The position numbers were made by a program, and so were the translations under genes. The notes under the pieces were generated by a model, which worked only from the letters and a program-made list of their open reading frames with translations, did not search any database and was not told where the DNA came from. A DNA stretch of 64,000 bases from Arenicola marina (taxonomy: Eukaryota; Annelida; Polychaeta; Arenicolidae): positions 40,441,798 to 40,505,797 of the forward strand of contig OZ025257.1 of the NCBI GenBank assembly GCA_964019135.1. The letters are read 5' to 3'. Shown one piece after another: positions 31,850 to 43,400 of the stretch (position 1 is the first letter of the stretch; each line of letters opens with the position of its first letter).

Positions 31850-32395
31850 CGGATTTCTATCTATAGAGCGCACGGTCTCGCTAGGGCGGTATCAGGCTGC
31901 TTTGCCCCCTCGGCAGGCCTCGGTTGCCTGCCCCCCCCCCTTCCCCCTTTCATATCACAACCTCTCCCCCCCCACCCCCACCCCACTTTTCACTTCTCCA
32001 CCCCCCGAAAAGACAACAAAACAAGAGATATTTGACCATAGGTCGAGGACGAAAATCCATAAGTACATTTGAAAGCTGTATTAATGGCGACGTTACGAGC
32101 CGTCAGGGCCATTTTCGGCTAAAGGGCCGTTTAGGGGCCATTTGGGCTAAATTCTGTCTGGGGCCGAGTTCCGAAATCAACTTAAGTATCATTCTGAGTT
32201 CCAAATCTTAGAATTTTACTTAGGTCAAACTTTGAGACGCACTTGGAGTTCTGAAAAAATCTTACGCTTAATTCTTTGCTTACTCTGAGACAAATCCTGA
32301 GACAAGTACAAGGGGTCTCAAGTCAATATAATTTCAGAATAAAATGGCGGACCACCTGCGTCGCTTACGTCAAAACCGTGAAAATCTTAAAAGAG
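31850..32395. other. No recognised gene; C-rich tracts
   Basis: Runs of C near 31930 and 31965, then ordinary sequence with gggccgtttaggggccattt-like phrases. Nothing coding or repeated elsewhere was seen. Confidence 0.45.
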
Positions 32396-32663
32396 AGAGG
32401 CTTAGCTTAGCTTAGCTTAGGAGGCTAGCTCTGGCCCAGGCTACTAGCCCATGCCGCTGGCCCAGGGCACCAGCCGAGGCTCCTAAACCAGGCCTAGCTC
32501 TGGCAGCTATCCCCGTAAGCTAGCCTTGGCCGCTAGCGCAGGTTTAGTCCACTATGCTAACCCAGGTTTAGCCCGGTATGCTCAGCCCGTATGCTAACCC
32601 AGGCGGCTAGCCAATGCATCAATCCATGCCTTGCCAAGGCCGCTAGCTCAGGCCGCTAGACCA
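32396..32663 (+). repeat. CTAG/CCAGGC-rich degenerate repeat, left part
   Basis: Starts with a short gcttagcttagcttag run and continues as irregular units of ggctagcccaggc type. The same kind of sequence resumes at 36184-36262, directly after the DNA transposon. The two parts were one tract before the insertion. Confidence 0.8.
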
Positions 32664-34659
32664 GGGCCCGGTTGCACGATGACCCCGTAAGTGGTTACCG
32701 GCCCGTAAGCTACACGTAAGCAACCCGTAAAATTTTACGTGGGTTGCACGAAGGGCGCGTAAGTTTTACGTGAGGGCCGCCGAGCCCGTAACTTTACGTG
32801 GCCGATAGACCACTCGTAAATATGTAGACTGCGGCTCGATACTGGTCAAGTGGACCATAACATGCATAATATCTTAGAAATAACATTGCTTTCGAAATTA
32901 AAAGTTGCTGTCCGCATTTGCAACCATTGTGTTCGTTTTTTTGACGCTAAAACATTGTCACTTACATTCGCCGATTTAATCCACATTATCTGATTCGCCT
33001 GACCTCCGCAGGCTGGCAGAAGACAAAGCGGGCAAGTCTAAACAGATACAGACATATGACAAACCCACTGCCACTGGGTCTGTCGGGATAACATTTTGTA
33101 TTTGTAACATTGTCATTAGCCTACATTTAGCCAAATATAGGCTACCAAATAAATTTAACAGTGACTGTGTGTTCGCCCGCCCGGTCAGTGCGTGCATCCA
33201 TGGCTATGACGTCAATAAAGAAATAAACGATACAATGTTGCAAGAATCACGAGTGCACCTCACGCGCATCACTTGGCTTTGTCAGCAAGTGGGTGGGGGT
33301 CACTACCTATTCGATTGCTATCAAATTGAACTTGCCAACTCCTCATAACAATCATATAAAATGCTGAAGGTTCAGGAAATCGGAGCGACGCATTTTACAG
33401 TATCATTGAAATAAAGATGTGCATTTAATTGTAAGACTCATCAAAACGGTGGTTTGGGCGTTGTAGTGGCTGGAATACGTTGCCCTTTGTAGGCAACAAC
33501 ACAATAACTGCAAATTCGATTTCTATAATATTCAGCATGCCACTTGTTCATGACAATAACTATGAATTGGTAAAAGTTCTGCGAAATCGAAGCGACAGTT
33601 TTTTCCGTGGTCGTTGAACTAATTCTGCTCTCTGGAATCACTGGATGTAGAAAGAGATGTAGAGTAGAAGGAAGGGACATGCTGGTTATTTTGTAACATT
33701 TCTGAAGTTCAATGAATGGAAAATGAATATGGCTAACTGACAGTAACTGTTATTGATTTTCTAATAAAAAGAGTCAACTGAGGGCAAGGGCTCCCCCTCC
33801 CCAATATTGGTGTAGGTCTATCAAGAAAAGTCTCTTTTATTAGGAAACTTACGGGAGAGTCCACACCGCCGAAAATGCGAGGGACGGAGTTGGTCTGAGC
33901 CCCCTGTATCCTCCACTAGGCCTAACCATGGTCCCTCAACCCCGCCCTGCGCTGTCCGTATAGCTGTGCTACCACACGCACATATGTAGATCCAGGCTAG
34001 GTCATGTGGCTGAGCGAAATAGCATGACCAACTGATCGAATTTTCCACCAAGCGCAAAATTCTTGGAGGCTGAATTCGATCATCTTATTTCCTTAATATC
34101 GCATAAAAATAGATGTTCCTTTACTATTAAACACATTAAACAAGTTCTCTGTCCTTTAAACTTCATATAGTTGTATTACGAAAAATAAGTGCTGCTGTAA
34201 GCCGATCATAACTTCGGCTTATAGGTGGCTATGTGGGTGTATCTTCGGTGGGGAACGTCCCAGCCAAAAAAGAGAGCGCGCCAACTTTATAGTTTCGCGG
34301 GTGCGACGGATTAGACAAATCAGGTTACAGTACTGATTCCGCCAACTCTCCCGAGACGTACGTCATAAAGCTCATAAATGATAAACGTTTGGCCTTCACA
34401 ATAGTACAAATTTCAAATGTAATTAGGCGGCAGCGAAAGGAGAGGAAATATCATGTGATCGAAGTTATGCGCTGATCGAAATTACCCGACTTTTAAGTGT
34501 AAAGCCGTCTGCAGGGGCCGTAGATGTATAATACCATGCAGCAACTGGTAGACATTCTCACAAAATGTTGATTCATTACATTCGACTCTGAAGGAAAACA
34601 GTATACAGTACTAATAAAGTATTCTACGGTCTTAGTTTTAGGCGATATTTTTTTTTACA

Positions 34660-35440
34660 ACAAAACCAAGTCGTTCCAAATTCTCTTCGAGCCAGACTTA
34701 TTTTTTTCACAAAAATATGGTCTTTCCCTAACCACAAATCGCGTACTTTTCTCTCACTCTCCATATGCCATGGGAGGCACACCCACACCACTGCAGCAAG
34801 GTAGTATCTCCTCTCCCCAATTCCATGGGGAAGGCTCGGTAATTAGGTAACTGTTGCATGCGATTGTTAACCAGCTATGAAATCGCTGAACACGTGCGGT
34901 CATGGCTACCTTTAAAGTCAACCCGACCGCCGCCAAAACAACGGGAGAGTGTCTATACAGTCATCCGGTCATAGCGTGGAGAATTTTGGAATAACTTTTT
35001 TTTTTAGAAAAAAAATAACTCGTTCCGCGTCGAAGTTTGAAACGAGTTTATTTTTGTTGAAAGAGAATTTAGAACGACTTTATTTTTTTTTGAGAAAAAA
35101 TAAGTCATGCTCCAAGAGAATTTGGAACGATTTTATTTTTTTGGGAAAAGACACGCAACAAGTTGCGCGACAAAGTTTGGAGTGACTTATTTATTTTTTT
35201 ATATATGGTTTGTTGTTTAGACCACCTTAGTGCACACATGGGATAAACCGCGCCAAACAACACCAAAGACAGCTGGGGGTTGCATATGCAACGTACTTTT
35301 ATAAAGTCGATAACGCTACGACAACGGGGCATTCGGAAAAATAATAACTCGGGAATCGCACTGAGTTTGGAACGAGTTATTTTTTTTGAAAAATAATAAG
35401 TCGTGTTCCAAGAGAATTTGGAACGATTTTTTTTTTTAAT
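34660..35440. repeat. Internal repeats of the DNA transposon
   Basis: The phrase ccaagagaatttggaacga with flanking T-rich/A-rich runs occurs near 35110 and 35408. A related tttagaacgacttta stands near 35068, inverted gttccaaattctcttcgag near 34674, and gtttgaaacgagtttattt or gtttggaacgagttatttt near 35035 and 35365. They form a cluster of direct and inverted copies inside the element. Confidence 0.6.
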
Positions 35441-35699
35441 AAAAATAATTTCAAGATGTCCTAAATCGGGCACCGTAGTATTCGGCATAAACTTGAAAAG
35501 AAATTTATAACTGACGACCCGATGCATCCAGATGCCACGCTGCGTATGCTTGCCTAATGGGTAGATATGCCAGAACATATACAATCAAAATATCATATTC
35601 ATTTGTAACGAGCTTGATACCAAACAGACGCTTAATTGCCGGCGGAGCCCAATGCAAAAGAATTGCCTGTTGGCAATACATGCGTTGGCGGAGATAGTG

Positions 35700-35859
35700 G
35701 GGAAGGAGGGGATGGTGGGGACGGCGGAGATGGTGGAGCTGTAGGGCTGCGAGCCAACGCTGTAATCGCTCGTTATTCACGGGAAATTAAAAAAAATGAC
35801 AGCGCCTTTCCAGCTCGGTTGTGATTCGTACACCCCCAGACCCTGCACCTCTTAGTCAT
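35700..35859 (-). pseudogene. Broken THAP-domain start in the DNA transposon
   Basis: From the ATG at 35859 the frame reads MTKRCRVWGCTNHNRAGKAL and then SFF, a good THAP zinc-finger beginning with the first two cysteines in C-x4-C spacing. An eight-T run near 35790 shifts the frame. The other frame then continues with FPVNNERLQRW, which supplies the FP and invariant tryptophan. The later C-x2-H pair is not found. In its family the domain binds transposon ends. Confidence 0.7.
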
Positions 35860-36183
35860 AGCCAATAAACGCGCTTTGAAACACCTTATATGGCAAGAGA
35901 TCGTTAACAGACCGAAAGTAGCCTGCTCGCTCAAGCCTATCGGTCGGCGCACGTGCGTTTGTTTTCCCCTGCGCCACCCGCGCGCCATCTGTCGAACAAA
36001 GTGTGCGTAACAGGAAGTCCGTTTAGTAGAATATCCTAACGCGCCAAAAAGTTTACGGGAGCGCGTAAGTGGTTTCGTGCAACCGACGTAACGTAACTTT
36101 ACGGACCCCGTAAACCCCACTTACGGGTACCCGTAAATAGACTTACGGGGGGCATCTTACGGGGTCGTCGTGCAACCGGGCCC

Positions 36184-36262
36184 AGGCCCCTAGCCCAGGC
36201 AGCTTTGCCCAGGCTGCTAGGCCAGGCCGCTAGCTTAAGCCGTTAGCCTAGGCTCCTAGCCC
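36184..36262 (+). repeat. CTAG/CCAGGC-rich degenerate repeat, right part
   Basis: Continues the tract interrupted at 32663, with phrases such as cccctagcccaggc and gctaggccaggccgctagc. Confidence 0.75.
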
Positions 36263-37720
36263 AGGCTGACAGAGGAAGCATTGTCTTAGGGGAGCGGGGG
36301 CACGGGGCTGACCGAGGGAGTATTGTCATGGGGGTAGGGGCATTGGGCTGACCGAGGGAGTGTTGTCACGGGGGGTAGGGGGCATGGGGCTGACCGAGGG
36401 AGTATTGTCATGGGGGTAGGGGGATTGGGCTGAGAGAGGGAGTGGTGTCATGGGGGGTAGGGGGAATGGGGCTGACCGAGGGAGTATTGTCTCGGGGGGA
36501 AAGGGGGCATGGGGCTGACCGAGGGTGTATTGTCATGGGGGGCAGGGGGCATAGGGCTGACCGAGGAAGTATTGTCATGAGGAGGGAGGGGGCGTCGGGT
36601 TGACCGAGGAGGTATTGTCATGGGAAAAGGCGGCATGGGGCTACCCGAGGAAGTATAACGGTGGGGGGTGGGGCGGGATGAAGCATGGGGCTGATCGAGC
36701 GAGTATTGTCTTTGGGGGGGGGGGGGGGGCATGGGACTGACCGAGGGAGTATTACCATGAGGGAGGAGGGGGAATGGGGCTGACCGGGGGAGTATTGTCA
36801 TGGGGGGAGGGCGCATGGGGCTGACCGAAGGAGGGTTGTCATAAGGGGGGAGGGACCTCGGGACTATTGTCATGAGGGAGTAGGGGCGTGGGGCTGACCG
36901 AGGGAGTATTGTCATAGGGGGGGTGGGGCGTGGGGCTGACCGAGGGAGTATTGTCATAGGGGGGGTGGGGCGTGGGGCTGACCGAGGGAGTATTGTCATA
37001 GGGAGTAGGGGCGTGGGGCTGACCGAGGGAGTATTGTCATAGGGAGTAGGGGCGTGGGGCTGACCGAGGGAGTATTGTCATGGGGGAGTAGGGGCGTGGG
37101 GCTGACCGAGGGAGTATTGTCATGAGGGAGTAGGGGCGCGGGGCTGACCGAGGGAGTATTGTCATAGGGAGTAGGGGCGCGGGGCTGACCGAGGGAGTAT
37201 TGTCATAGGGAGTAGGGGCGTGGGGCTGACCGAGGGAGTTTTGTCATGAGGGAGTAGGGGCGTGGGGCTGACCGAGGGAGTATTGTCATGGGGGGAGGGG
37301 GCGTGGGGCTGACCGAGGAAGTATTGTCATAGAGAGTAGGGGCGCGGGGCTGACCGAGGGAGTATTGTCATAGGGAGTAGGGGCGCGGGGCTGACCGAGG
37401 GAGTATTGTCATAGGGAGTAGGGGCGTGGGGCTGACCGAGGGAGTTTTGTCATGAGGGAGTAGGGGCGTGGGGCTGACCGAGGGAGTATTGTCATAGGGA
37501 GTAGGGGCGTGGGGCTGACCGAGGGAGTATTGTCATAGGGAGTAGGGGCGTGGGGCTGACCGAGGGAGTATTGTCATAGGGAGTAGGGGCGTGGGGCTGA
37601 CCGAGGGAGTATTGTCATAGGGGGGGTGGGGCATGGGACCGACCGAGGAAGTATTGTCATGAATGGGTAGGGAGCGTGGGGCTGATCGAGGGAGTATTGT
37701 CATGAGGGGGAGAGGGTGAT
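36262..37720 (+). repeat. 41-bp G-rich minisatellite, about 34 copies
   Basis: The unit is gagtaggggcgtggggctga followed by ccgagggagtattgtcatagg. Units in the first 600 bases vary in length (G runs), while those from 36990 to 37620 are nearly uniform. A stray related unit lies at 38010-38070. The four G runs per unit could form G-quadruplexes. The minus-strand open frames at 36448-36999 and 37533-37772 are repeat artefacts. Confidence 0.95.
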
Positions 37721-38164
37721 TGTCAAAGGGGAGGGGAGTGGCGGTAGGAAGCATTGTGTGGGGGTGGGGCACGGTCTGCGAGGGAATTGTATATTGGGGA
37801 TTTTCCCGGGGGGAGGGGGGGGGCCAGTTGTCCGGGGATAATTCAGCTGGTAGTGAGGGATTTTCCAGGGAGGAGTTGCATGGGCGTCTTTAAAATATAG
37901 ATTGGCAGATTGCAGATCGGCAGATTGCAGTTTCACCCAATTATTCGTTAACTGAATCCACCAATGAAATACCATGTCATCAATATGTACTTTAACACAC
38001 CAGATACCACGGGGCTGACCGAAGGAGTATTGACATGAGGGGGGAGGGGGCGTGGAACTCACCGAGGGAGTATATTTTGGGTTTTTGGTTAGGTACTGTG
38101 GCCCACCACCACCAGGTACAACGGTGGGGCTGAGGGTATTTCTCTCTCCCCCCCCCACCCCCCA
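37721..38164. other. No recognised gene
   Basis: Contains short doubled phrases (attggcagattgcagatcggcagattgcag near 37903) and a stray 41-bp type unit near 38010, ending in a C-rich run. No coding signal. Confidence 0.45.
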
Positions 38165-38345
38165 CGCGCGGTGAAACGGCTCCGCGGAGGTCTGGCGAAA
38201 TGTACCGCGCGGAGCGGAGAAATATACTGCGCGGAGTCGTTTCACCGCACGGAGCGGAGAAATATACTGCGCGGAGTCGTTTCACCGCACGGAGCGGAGA
38301 AATATGCTGCGCGGAACAGAGAACTGTACTGCGCTGAGCGAAAAA
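38165..38345 (+). repeat. 40-bp tandem repeat, 3-4 copies
   Basis: The unit is ggagcggagaaatatactgc followed by gcggagtcgtttcaccgcac. Two copies are near perfect (38211-38290), with diverged copies on each side. Confidence 0.85.
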
Positions 38346-38429
38346 ATGCACGGCGCGGATAGTACCTATCACAGACAGACGGCAAAGCGGCGGGCATAAC
38401 CACTCTGTACCATGCACAGCCGCGACGTG

Positions 38430-38935
38430 CGCTTTCTTTGGAAACTCTATGGAAATTCTATGAAATGTTGGTGGTTTAGGCCACTTTTGTGCACAAGAAG
38501 GCTAAATCGGGCCAAGGAACCTTCGGGACGATGAAGGATGAAAGGATGAAACATGCCCCAGATGATGTGCCCGAGCCCGGATTCGAACCCAGGACCTATT
38601 GATCTGCGGCCGAGTGCGCTAATCACAAGAATAGGGAGGCCCCCCGGAAGCTCTATGGAAATTCTATGAAAATTCTATAAAAACTCTTTGGAAATTCTAT
38701 GAAAACTCTATGGAAGCTCCATGGAAACTCTATGAAAACTCTATAGAAACTCAATGGAAATTCTATGGAAATTCTATGGAAACTATGGAAATTCTATGGA
38801 CATCTAATGGAAACTATGGAAACTCTATGGACATTCTCTGGAAACTATGGAAATTCTATGAAAACTCTATGGAAACTCTATGGCAATTCTATGGAAACTC
38901 TATGGAAACTCTATGGAAACTCCAAAGTATTCTTT
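38430..38935 (+). repeat. 11-bp minisatellite (tatggaaactc), interrupted by a SINE-like insert
   Basis: The units tatggaaactc and tatggaaattc alternate, with about 26 copies right of 38646 and three at 38432-38467. The intervening 38468-38645 is a different sequence, so the array was split by an insertion. Confidence 0.85.
38468..38645 (-). mobile_element. tRNA-derived SINE-like element
   Basis: On the minus strand the head has gtgattagcgcactcgg (A-box region) and gggttcgaatccggg, a perfect B box. The body follows, ending with a ggcccgatttagccttcttg-like stretch. A diverged copy of the tail phrase (gtttagaccaccttagtgca) lies near 35212. The family is not recognised. Confidence 0.6.
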
Positions 38936-38969
38936 CAAAGAAAAATCAATAGAAACCTTTACAATTTTT

Positions 38970-40230
38970 ATTATAGAATCTCTACCTGTCGGTCTGATTA
39001 GTTTCCTGGATGTAAATGATAGCAATCACTGTAGTTCGTGGTGAGGCGGGTCGGTTATTATATATTTTGTGGATTTAATGTCGAAAACGAAAGGTCTTTT
39101 ATGAGTATTTTCAAGCCCGTAACAGTTCGTTTCTCTGTCTATTCGAGCCGATGCCATTAGAATAAACTCCCGGTGGCATACAATTTACGTGCTTAGAAGT
39201 CTACATTAAAGCTCTTCGACTTCACATGGTAACACATCTAGCAAGTGATATAGCTAGAAGAGCAAATATTTGACATAAATGAAGGTTATGGGTCAACAAA
39301 AATGTAACAGAAAGGTAATCTCATCTGGCTGTCCAATGTGTCACCCGCCGTATAATGCCATCGCTTTGATCAAACATATGAACAAAATACACAAAAACAC
39401 TGTGAGAAAAAAAGCATGGGAAAAGACACATGATCTCAAAAGGCAATTTCAAGCGAAAACTAACCCCTGCCCAGCCCACTGCCTCCCTTCTCGTTGTATT
39501 ATCTAGCCCCCGCCTCATTGTTGAATCTCATGGTAGCCATGGTAATGCCCCCGCCTTATTCTGTCAGCGCGACGTAATTGTCAACGTCCTTGACCCTTGG
39601 CGGAGCGCCACAGTTAACCAGCCATACTGGGTTGAAGTTTGGCTTTCTATTACATGGCATGTGGCCCTAATCCATTGCCTTGTAGCGGAGCAGGGAGCTC
39701 GACATCTTGTTCAATCTGTACTTCCCCGCGTCCCACGCAATATAAAAGCTAACCCGGCGACACGGTCGCCCAGGATTAACATGGACGTCGAGAAGGCCAC
39801 TCTCTCGTATGCACGGCCACGGTAGTTCTGGACGGACCATTTGATATACAAGAAGCTATGGTTTTTGGACGGAGGTAAAACAAATGGTGGGGAGTAGGGG
39901 GATAGGGGGATGGCGAAGTGCGAAGTTATTGTTTTATTGTTTTGCAATAAAACCCAATAGCCCTCCCCTGAATGCAAAATGGTGCGTACCCTACTGCCGC
40001 GCATAATGGATGCGTGTAAAGGCACGTTTCATGGTATTCGCGGACGAGGGGCGAGTGAAACAAATCTACAACGGGTGGGCAGTCAATCGATATTGTGTGC
40101 GGTGAAATATTCAATTGAATCAAATCTATAAATTACGTGTATCTATGATCGTATTTAAGCCATTGTATGATCTTGTTAAAAAAATATGAACTTATTGGGA
40201 TTTCGCCTGATCTCACTGCCATATTTTCTC
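38970..40230 (+). repeat. Macrosatellite block D, copy 2
   Basis: Starts with acctgtcggtctgattagtt and is collinear with D3 through ctcatctggctgtccaatgt, agcgcgacgtaa, ccatactgggttgaa and ggacggaggtaaaacaaatg, ending before the B2 phrase ccttacaccacaaatgagg. It joins directly to the minisatellite-rich block on its left, with no A block before it. No gene. Confidence 0.8.
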
Positions 40231-40985
40231 TCCTCAGAAACAGAACCAATACATATTTGCTCCTTACACCACAAATGAGGTGCCTATTTGACTCTCAGAC
40301 ATGCTCGTTAAGTCCGGTCGAGACACCATAATTAAAGAGGTCTCGAAGTAAAACCTTCTTTATGTGAAAGGCGGGTTCGATTTACAGAGGTGACGTCATC
40401 ATGGAGGCGGCATCTAAATGTCGTCTGCCTCTGGCCAGACGAGTTTGGCTCCACACAGATGGCGCAACCGGTCACCCTCTTCCTCGATAACAGTTCGGCT
40501 TTATTACGTCGTAAAGCGATATTCAGATATGATAGCGGTCCCGTTATGGTTCCATTGATGGCCATGTGCAAACCGCCATCATGCAGTACATCTTTGCACA
40601 AGCTGTCTGAGGACGGGAAGGAAAACCTCTAACTTGATGAAGTGGGGAATGTGGCCAATGTTACTCCAGGCGCTGTGCATTCCTACGCCTAAGCCAGACA
40701 TGTTGTCAACTAACCGATCGTTTACCTTCTCCTATTCGACAGCTTTCACATTGTTCAGGTCACTGTCCGTGCAAACTAAGAGCAAACGTAACGTCAGCGT
40801 TGTTAAATTAAGAAGTATGTATATTGAACGCGGCCGCTATGCCACCACACTTGCCTGTTCCTGGGTGGCAGTGAATGTTCTTTGAGCCACGTTCTGCGGC
40901 TGTTAGACACATTCGGCAAATGTTAAAGTTTGAAGATCAATATGGAAAGAACGAGCGCCGCTTGGCTGAGAAGAAAGATACACAT
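40230..40985 (+). repeat. Macrosatellite block B, copy 2
   Basis: About 750 bases from ccttacaccac to ggctgagaagaaagataca. It is followed immediately by another B copy, so block B is itself duplicated in tandem in this unit. Homology to B1, B4 and B5 is clear throughout. Confidence 0.8.
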
Positions 40986-43400
40986 AAATATATTGTACAT
41001 ATTTGACTCCCAGACATGCTTGTTAAGCCCGGTCGCAACACCATAATTAAAGGAGTCTCGAAGAAAACCCGTCCTTATGTGAAAGTCGGGGTCGATTTAC
41101 GGCGGTGACGTCATCATGGACGCGGATTCCAAATGTCGTCTGCCTCAGGCAATACGAGTTTTGCTCCACATAGAGGGCGCAACCGGCCACCTTCTCGGTT
41201 ACCGATTTTATTACGTCGTAAAGCGATCTTCAGATATGATATAGGGTAAAGGACGGTATAGAGAGTGTCCAAGTGAAATATTGCAAATGGATATTAAAAC
41301 TACCTGCATCGACATCAAATGCAGCTGTTATGGGAGAAGTTGGAACGTACCCAGTCCAAATAATGTGTGTTATGAAGATGCTAAAGTTCTGGATGAAGCT
41401 CGTCAGGAATGAGGACCAGTCCCTCCTGAGAGAAACATATACTATGCTATTTGAATTAGATTATAGGGGGAGGCGCACATGGGCCACTGAAGTGAAAATA
41501 ATATTGTTAGAGCTCGGATTTGAAGAAGCCTGGACGCATCAGCAAATAGGAGATGAGGATCTATTTTTAAAAACAACTAAGGGTGAATTGATGTATAGAG
41601 CACATACAAATTGGCTCAACTGCTTAGAAGAAAATAACCGACTCGACACATATAGAAAGTATAAAAGAACCTTGACAACAGAACCGTATATATTTGCTAT
41701 TAAGGAAAGCTATCTTCGAAAACTCTTGGCCCAATTTCGATGTTCCACACACCCACTAAACATAGAGAAAGGCAGACATTTAGGAATCCCTAGGGAAGAA
41801 AGACTGTGTATGTATTGTAAAAATAATGGTGAAAGTGTTATAGAAGATGAGATACACCTAATCTGTTTTTGCCCTTTGTATCAAGCGTCACGAAAAAAAT
41901 ACCTACCTGAAGTCACAGACCAGAAGCAGAACTTGAGTTGGGAATTTACCTTTTTGATGATGTCAATAGATACCCCCACCCTATATAACATCGTGCTATT
42001 TCTCCGCGATGCGTACAAATTAAGGGAAAAACTGATTCAAAATGTTACCTTATTTACTTGATGTTATTTGTAGATACATATATTTGTACTTTGAGGCTGT
42101 GAGCCTACAGTGCACAATAAACTGATTATTATTATTATTCAGATATGATAGCGCTTTCGTTTCCGTTTGTAGCCATTTGCAAACCACGATTATGCAATAA
42201 ATCCTTACACAAGTTGTCTGAGGAGGGAAATGAACATCTTTTTTTCACATTGTTCGGGTCACTGTCCGTGGAAATTAAGAAAAAACGTAACGTCGGGGGT
42301 GTTAAAAGAATTAGCGTGTATACGAACACAGCTGATATGCCACCACACTTGTCTGTTCCTGGGTGGCAGTGAATGTTCCTTAAGCGATGTTATCTGCGGC
42401 TGTCAGACACTTTCGGCAAATGTTAAAGTCTGAAGATCAATGTCGAAAGAACGAGCGCCGTTTGGCTGAGAAGAAAGACAGATATACATATATAGAGAGA
42501 GAGATCAGATATGCCTGGATCAACATCTCTGCTGGGGTCACAAATCGGTTATAATCTGAGTTTGTGACACAATATTGACAAATTTACCGAAATGCCTCAT
42601 AACGTTTATACCATTGGATCCGAAGTGAAAAAGGCATTGGCCAAAAGACAATATGCTCATGTAAAGCTACTTTTCCACAAGAGAGTATCGAAAATTTGTT
42701 TAGCGGCTTCATTTAGAAAGATTTTGCTGATGGTCAGGGTTACAGCAGGGACACACTTTAACGTAATGCCAAATATCATATATATCTTTGTAGATGAGGT
42801 GCACCTTCTGTGTTTTGCATTGTCTCTTCTAGGTAAATGACCGTTTGAGCATCCGGTGAATGCTATGTTTAGATGTCTGGTGTGCTGAGGCACCTTTAGG
42901 CGGCTCTTGACGTCAGTCAGCCGAGGTACAAGTGGATTGGTGCCGTGAGGGTAATGGTGGAGGGAGTAGGAGGTTAGGGGGAGACACATATTTCTAAGAT
43001 GTCTTGTTCTAAGGTTGACGCCCTCGCCGCAAGGTTTTGGTGACACAGTTCTATAATCAATGACATTATTTGCTAGGCTAGAAATAACAAGACTTTTCTC
43101 CTGGGTTGGGTGCATTTGGCTGCTATTTTCAGCAGCTACATTCACCCGCTACTTAGAGCGGCTAAACTAAAGCTTCAACTATGTCTGCTGCTACCAAAGA
43201 TGTAATTGGCTTTGTTATTCTCAGACAGCTACCAGTAAAAGTCATTTCATATTTGGCTTCATGTTTCGTTACTCCAGTTTAATTTTTTTTACTTTTCAGT
43301 TCTGGCATGGGCATGTTTCTTTGCTCGGTAAATCGAAAACCTAGGCCGATGAATGTCACAATCAAGCATCAGGCCTGGGCAGACGTATGAACACACCATT
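40986..43400 (+). repeat. Macrosatellite block B, copy 3, split by a LINE insertion
   Basis: The first part (40995-41241) matches 40280-40525. The second part (42151-43400) carries on from the next base of B2 and then extends into the longer B form seen in B1. The interruption is the LINE piece at 41242-42137. Confidence 0.8.
41242..42137 (+). mobile_element. 5'-truncated LINE insertion with 13-bp target duplication
   Basis: An open frame (41273-42061) encodes the C-terminal region of a non-LTR retrotransposon protein: ILKLPASTSNAAVMGEVGTY, then the finger RLCMYCKNN...EDEIHLICFCPLYQ (C-x2-C...H-x3-C type). The 3' end is caataaactg plus (att)n. The flanks both read ttcagatatgata (41229-41241 and 42138-42150). 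The empty site aagcgatattcagatatgat stands uninterrupted in B2 near 40513. RT and endonuclease parts are missing. Confidence 0.9.

Larger units (their letters stand above)
32664..36183 (-). mobile_element. 3.5-kb DNA transposon with ISL2EU-like terminal inverted repeats
   Basis: The left end gggcccggttgcacgatgac, then cccgtaag, and the reverse complement of the right end (gggcccggttgcacgacgac, then cccgtaag) differ at one base in 28. Both ends contain many ccgtaag and ttacg(t/g) subterminal motifs and an inner second ggttgcacgaa. The terminal sequence and the THAP start codon region near the right end recall IS4EU/ISL2EU elements, which carry THAP domains. No transposase or YqaJ-type nuclease is left, so this copy is non-autonomous. 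It interrupts the CTAG-rich tract, and both flanks show ccag/cagg, so the target duplication is ambiguous. Confidence 0.75.

Noticed and set aside
36448-36999. 183-codon minus frame rich in MTILPRSAPRP repeats
   Set aside because: Translation of the 41-bp G-rich array; unit length changes shift it repeatedly.
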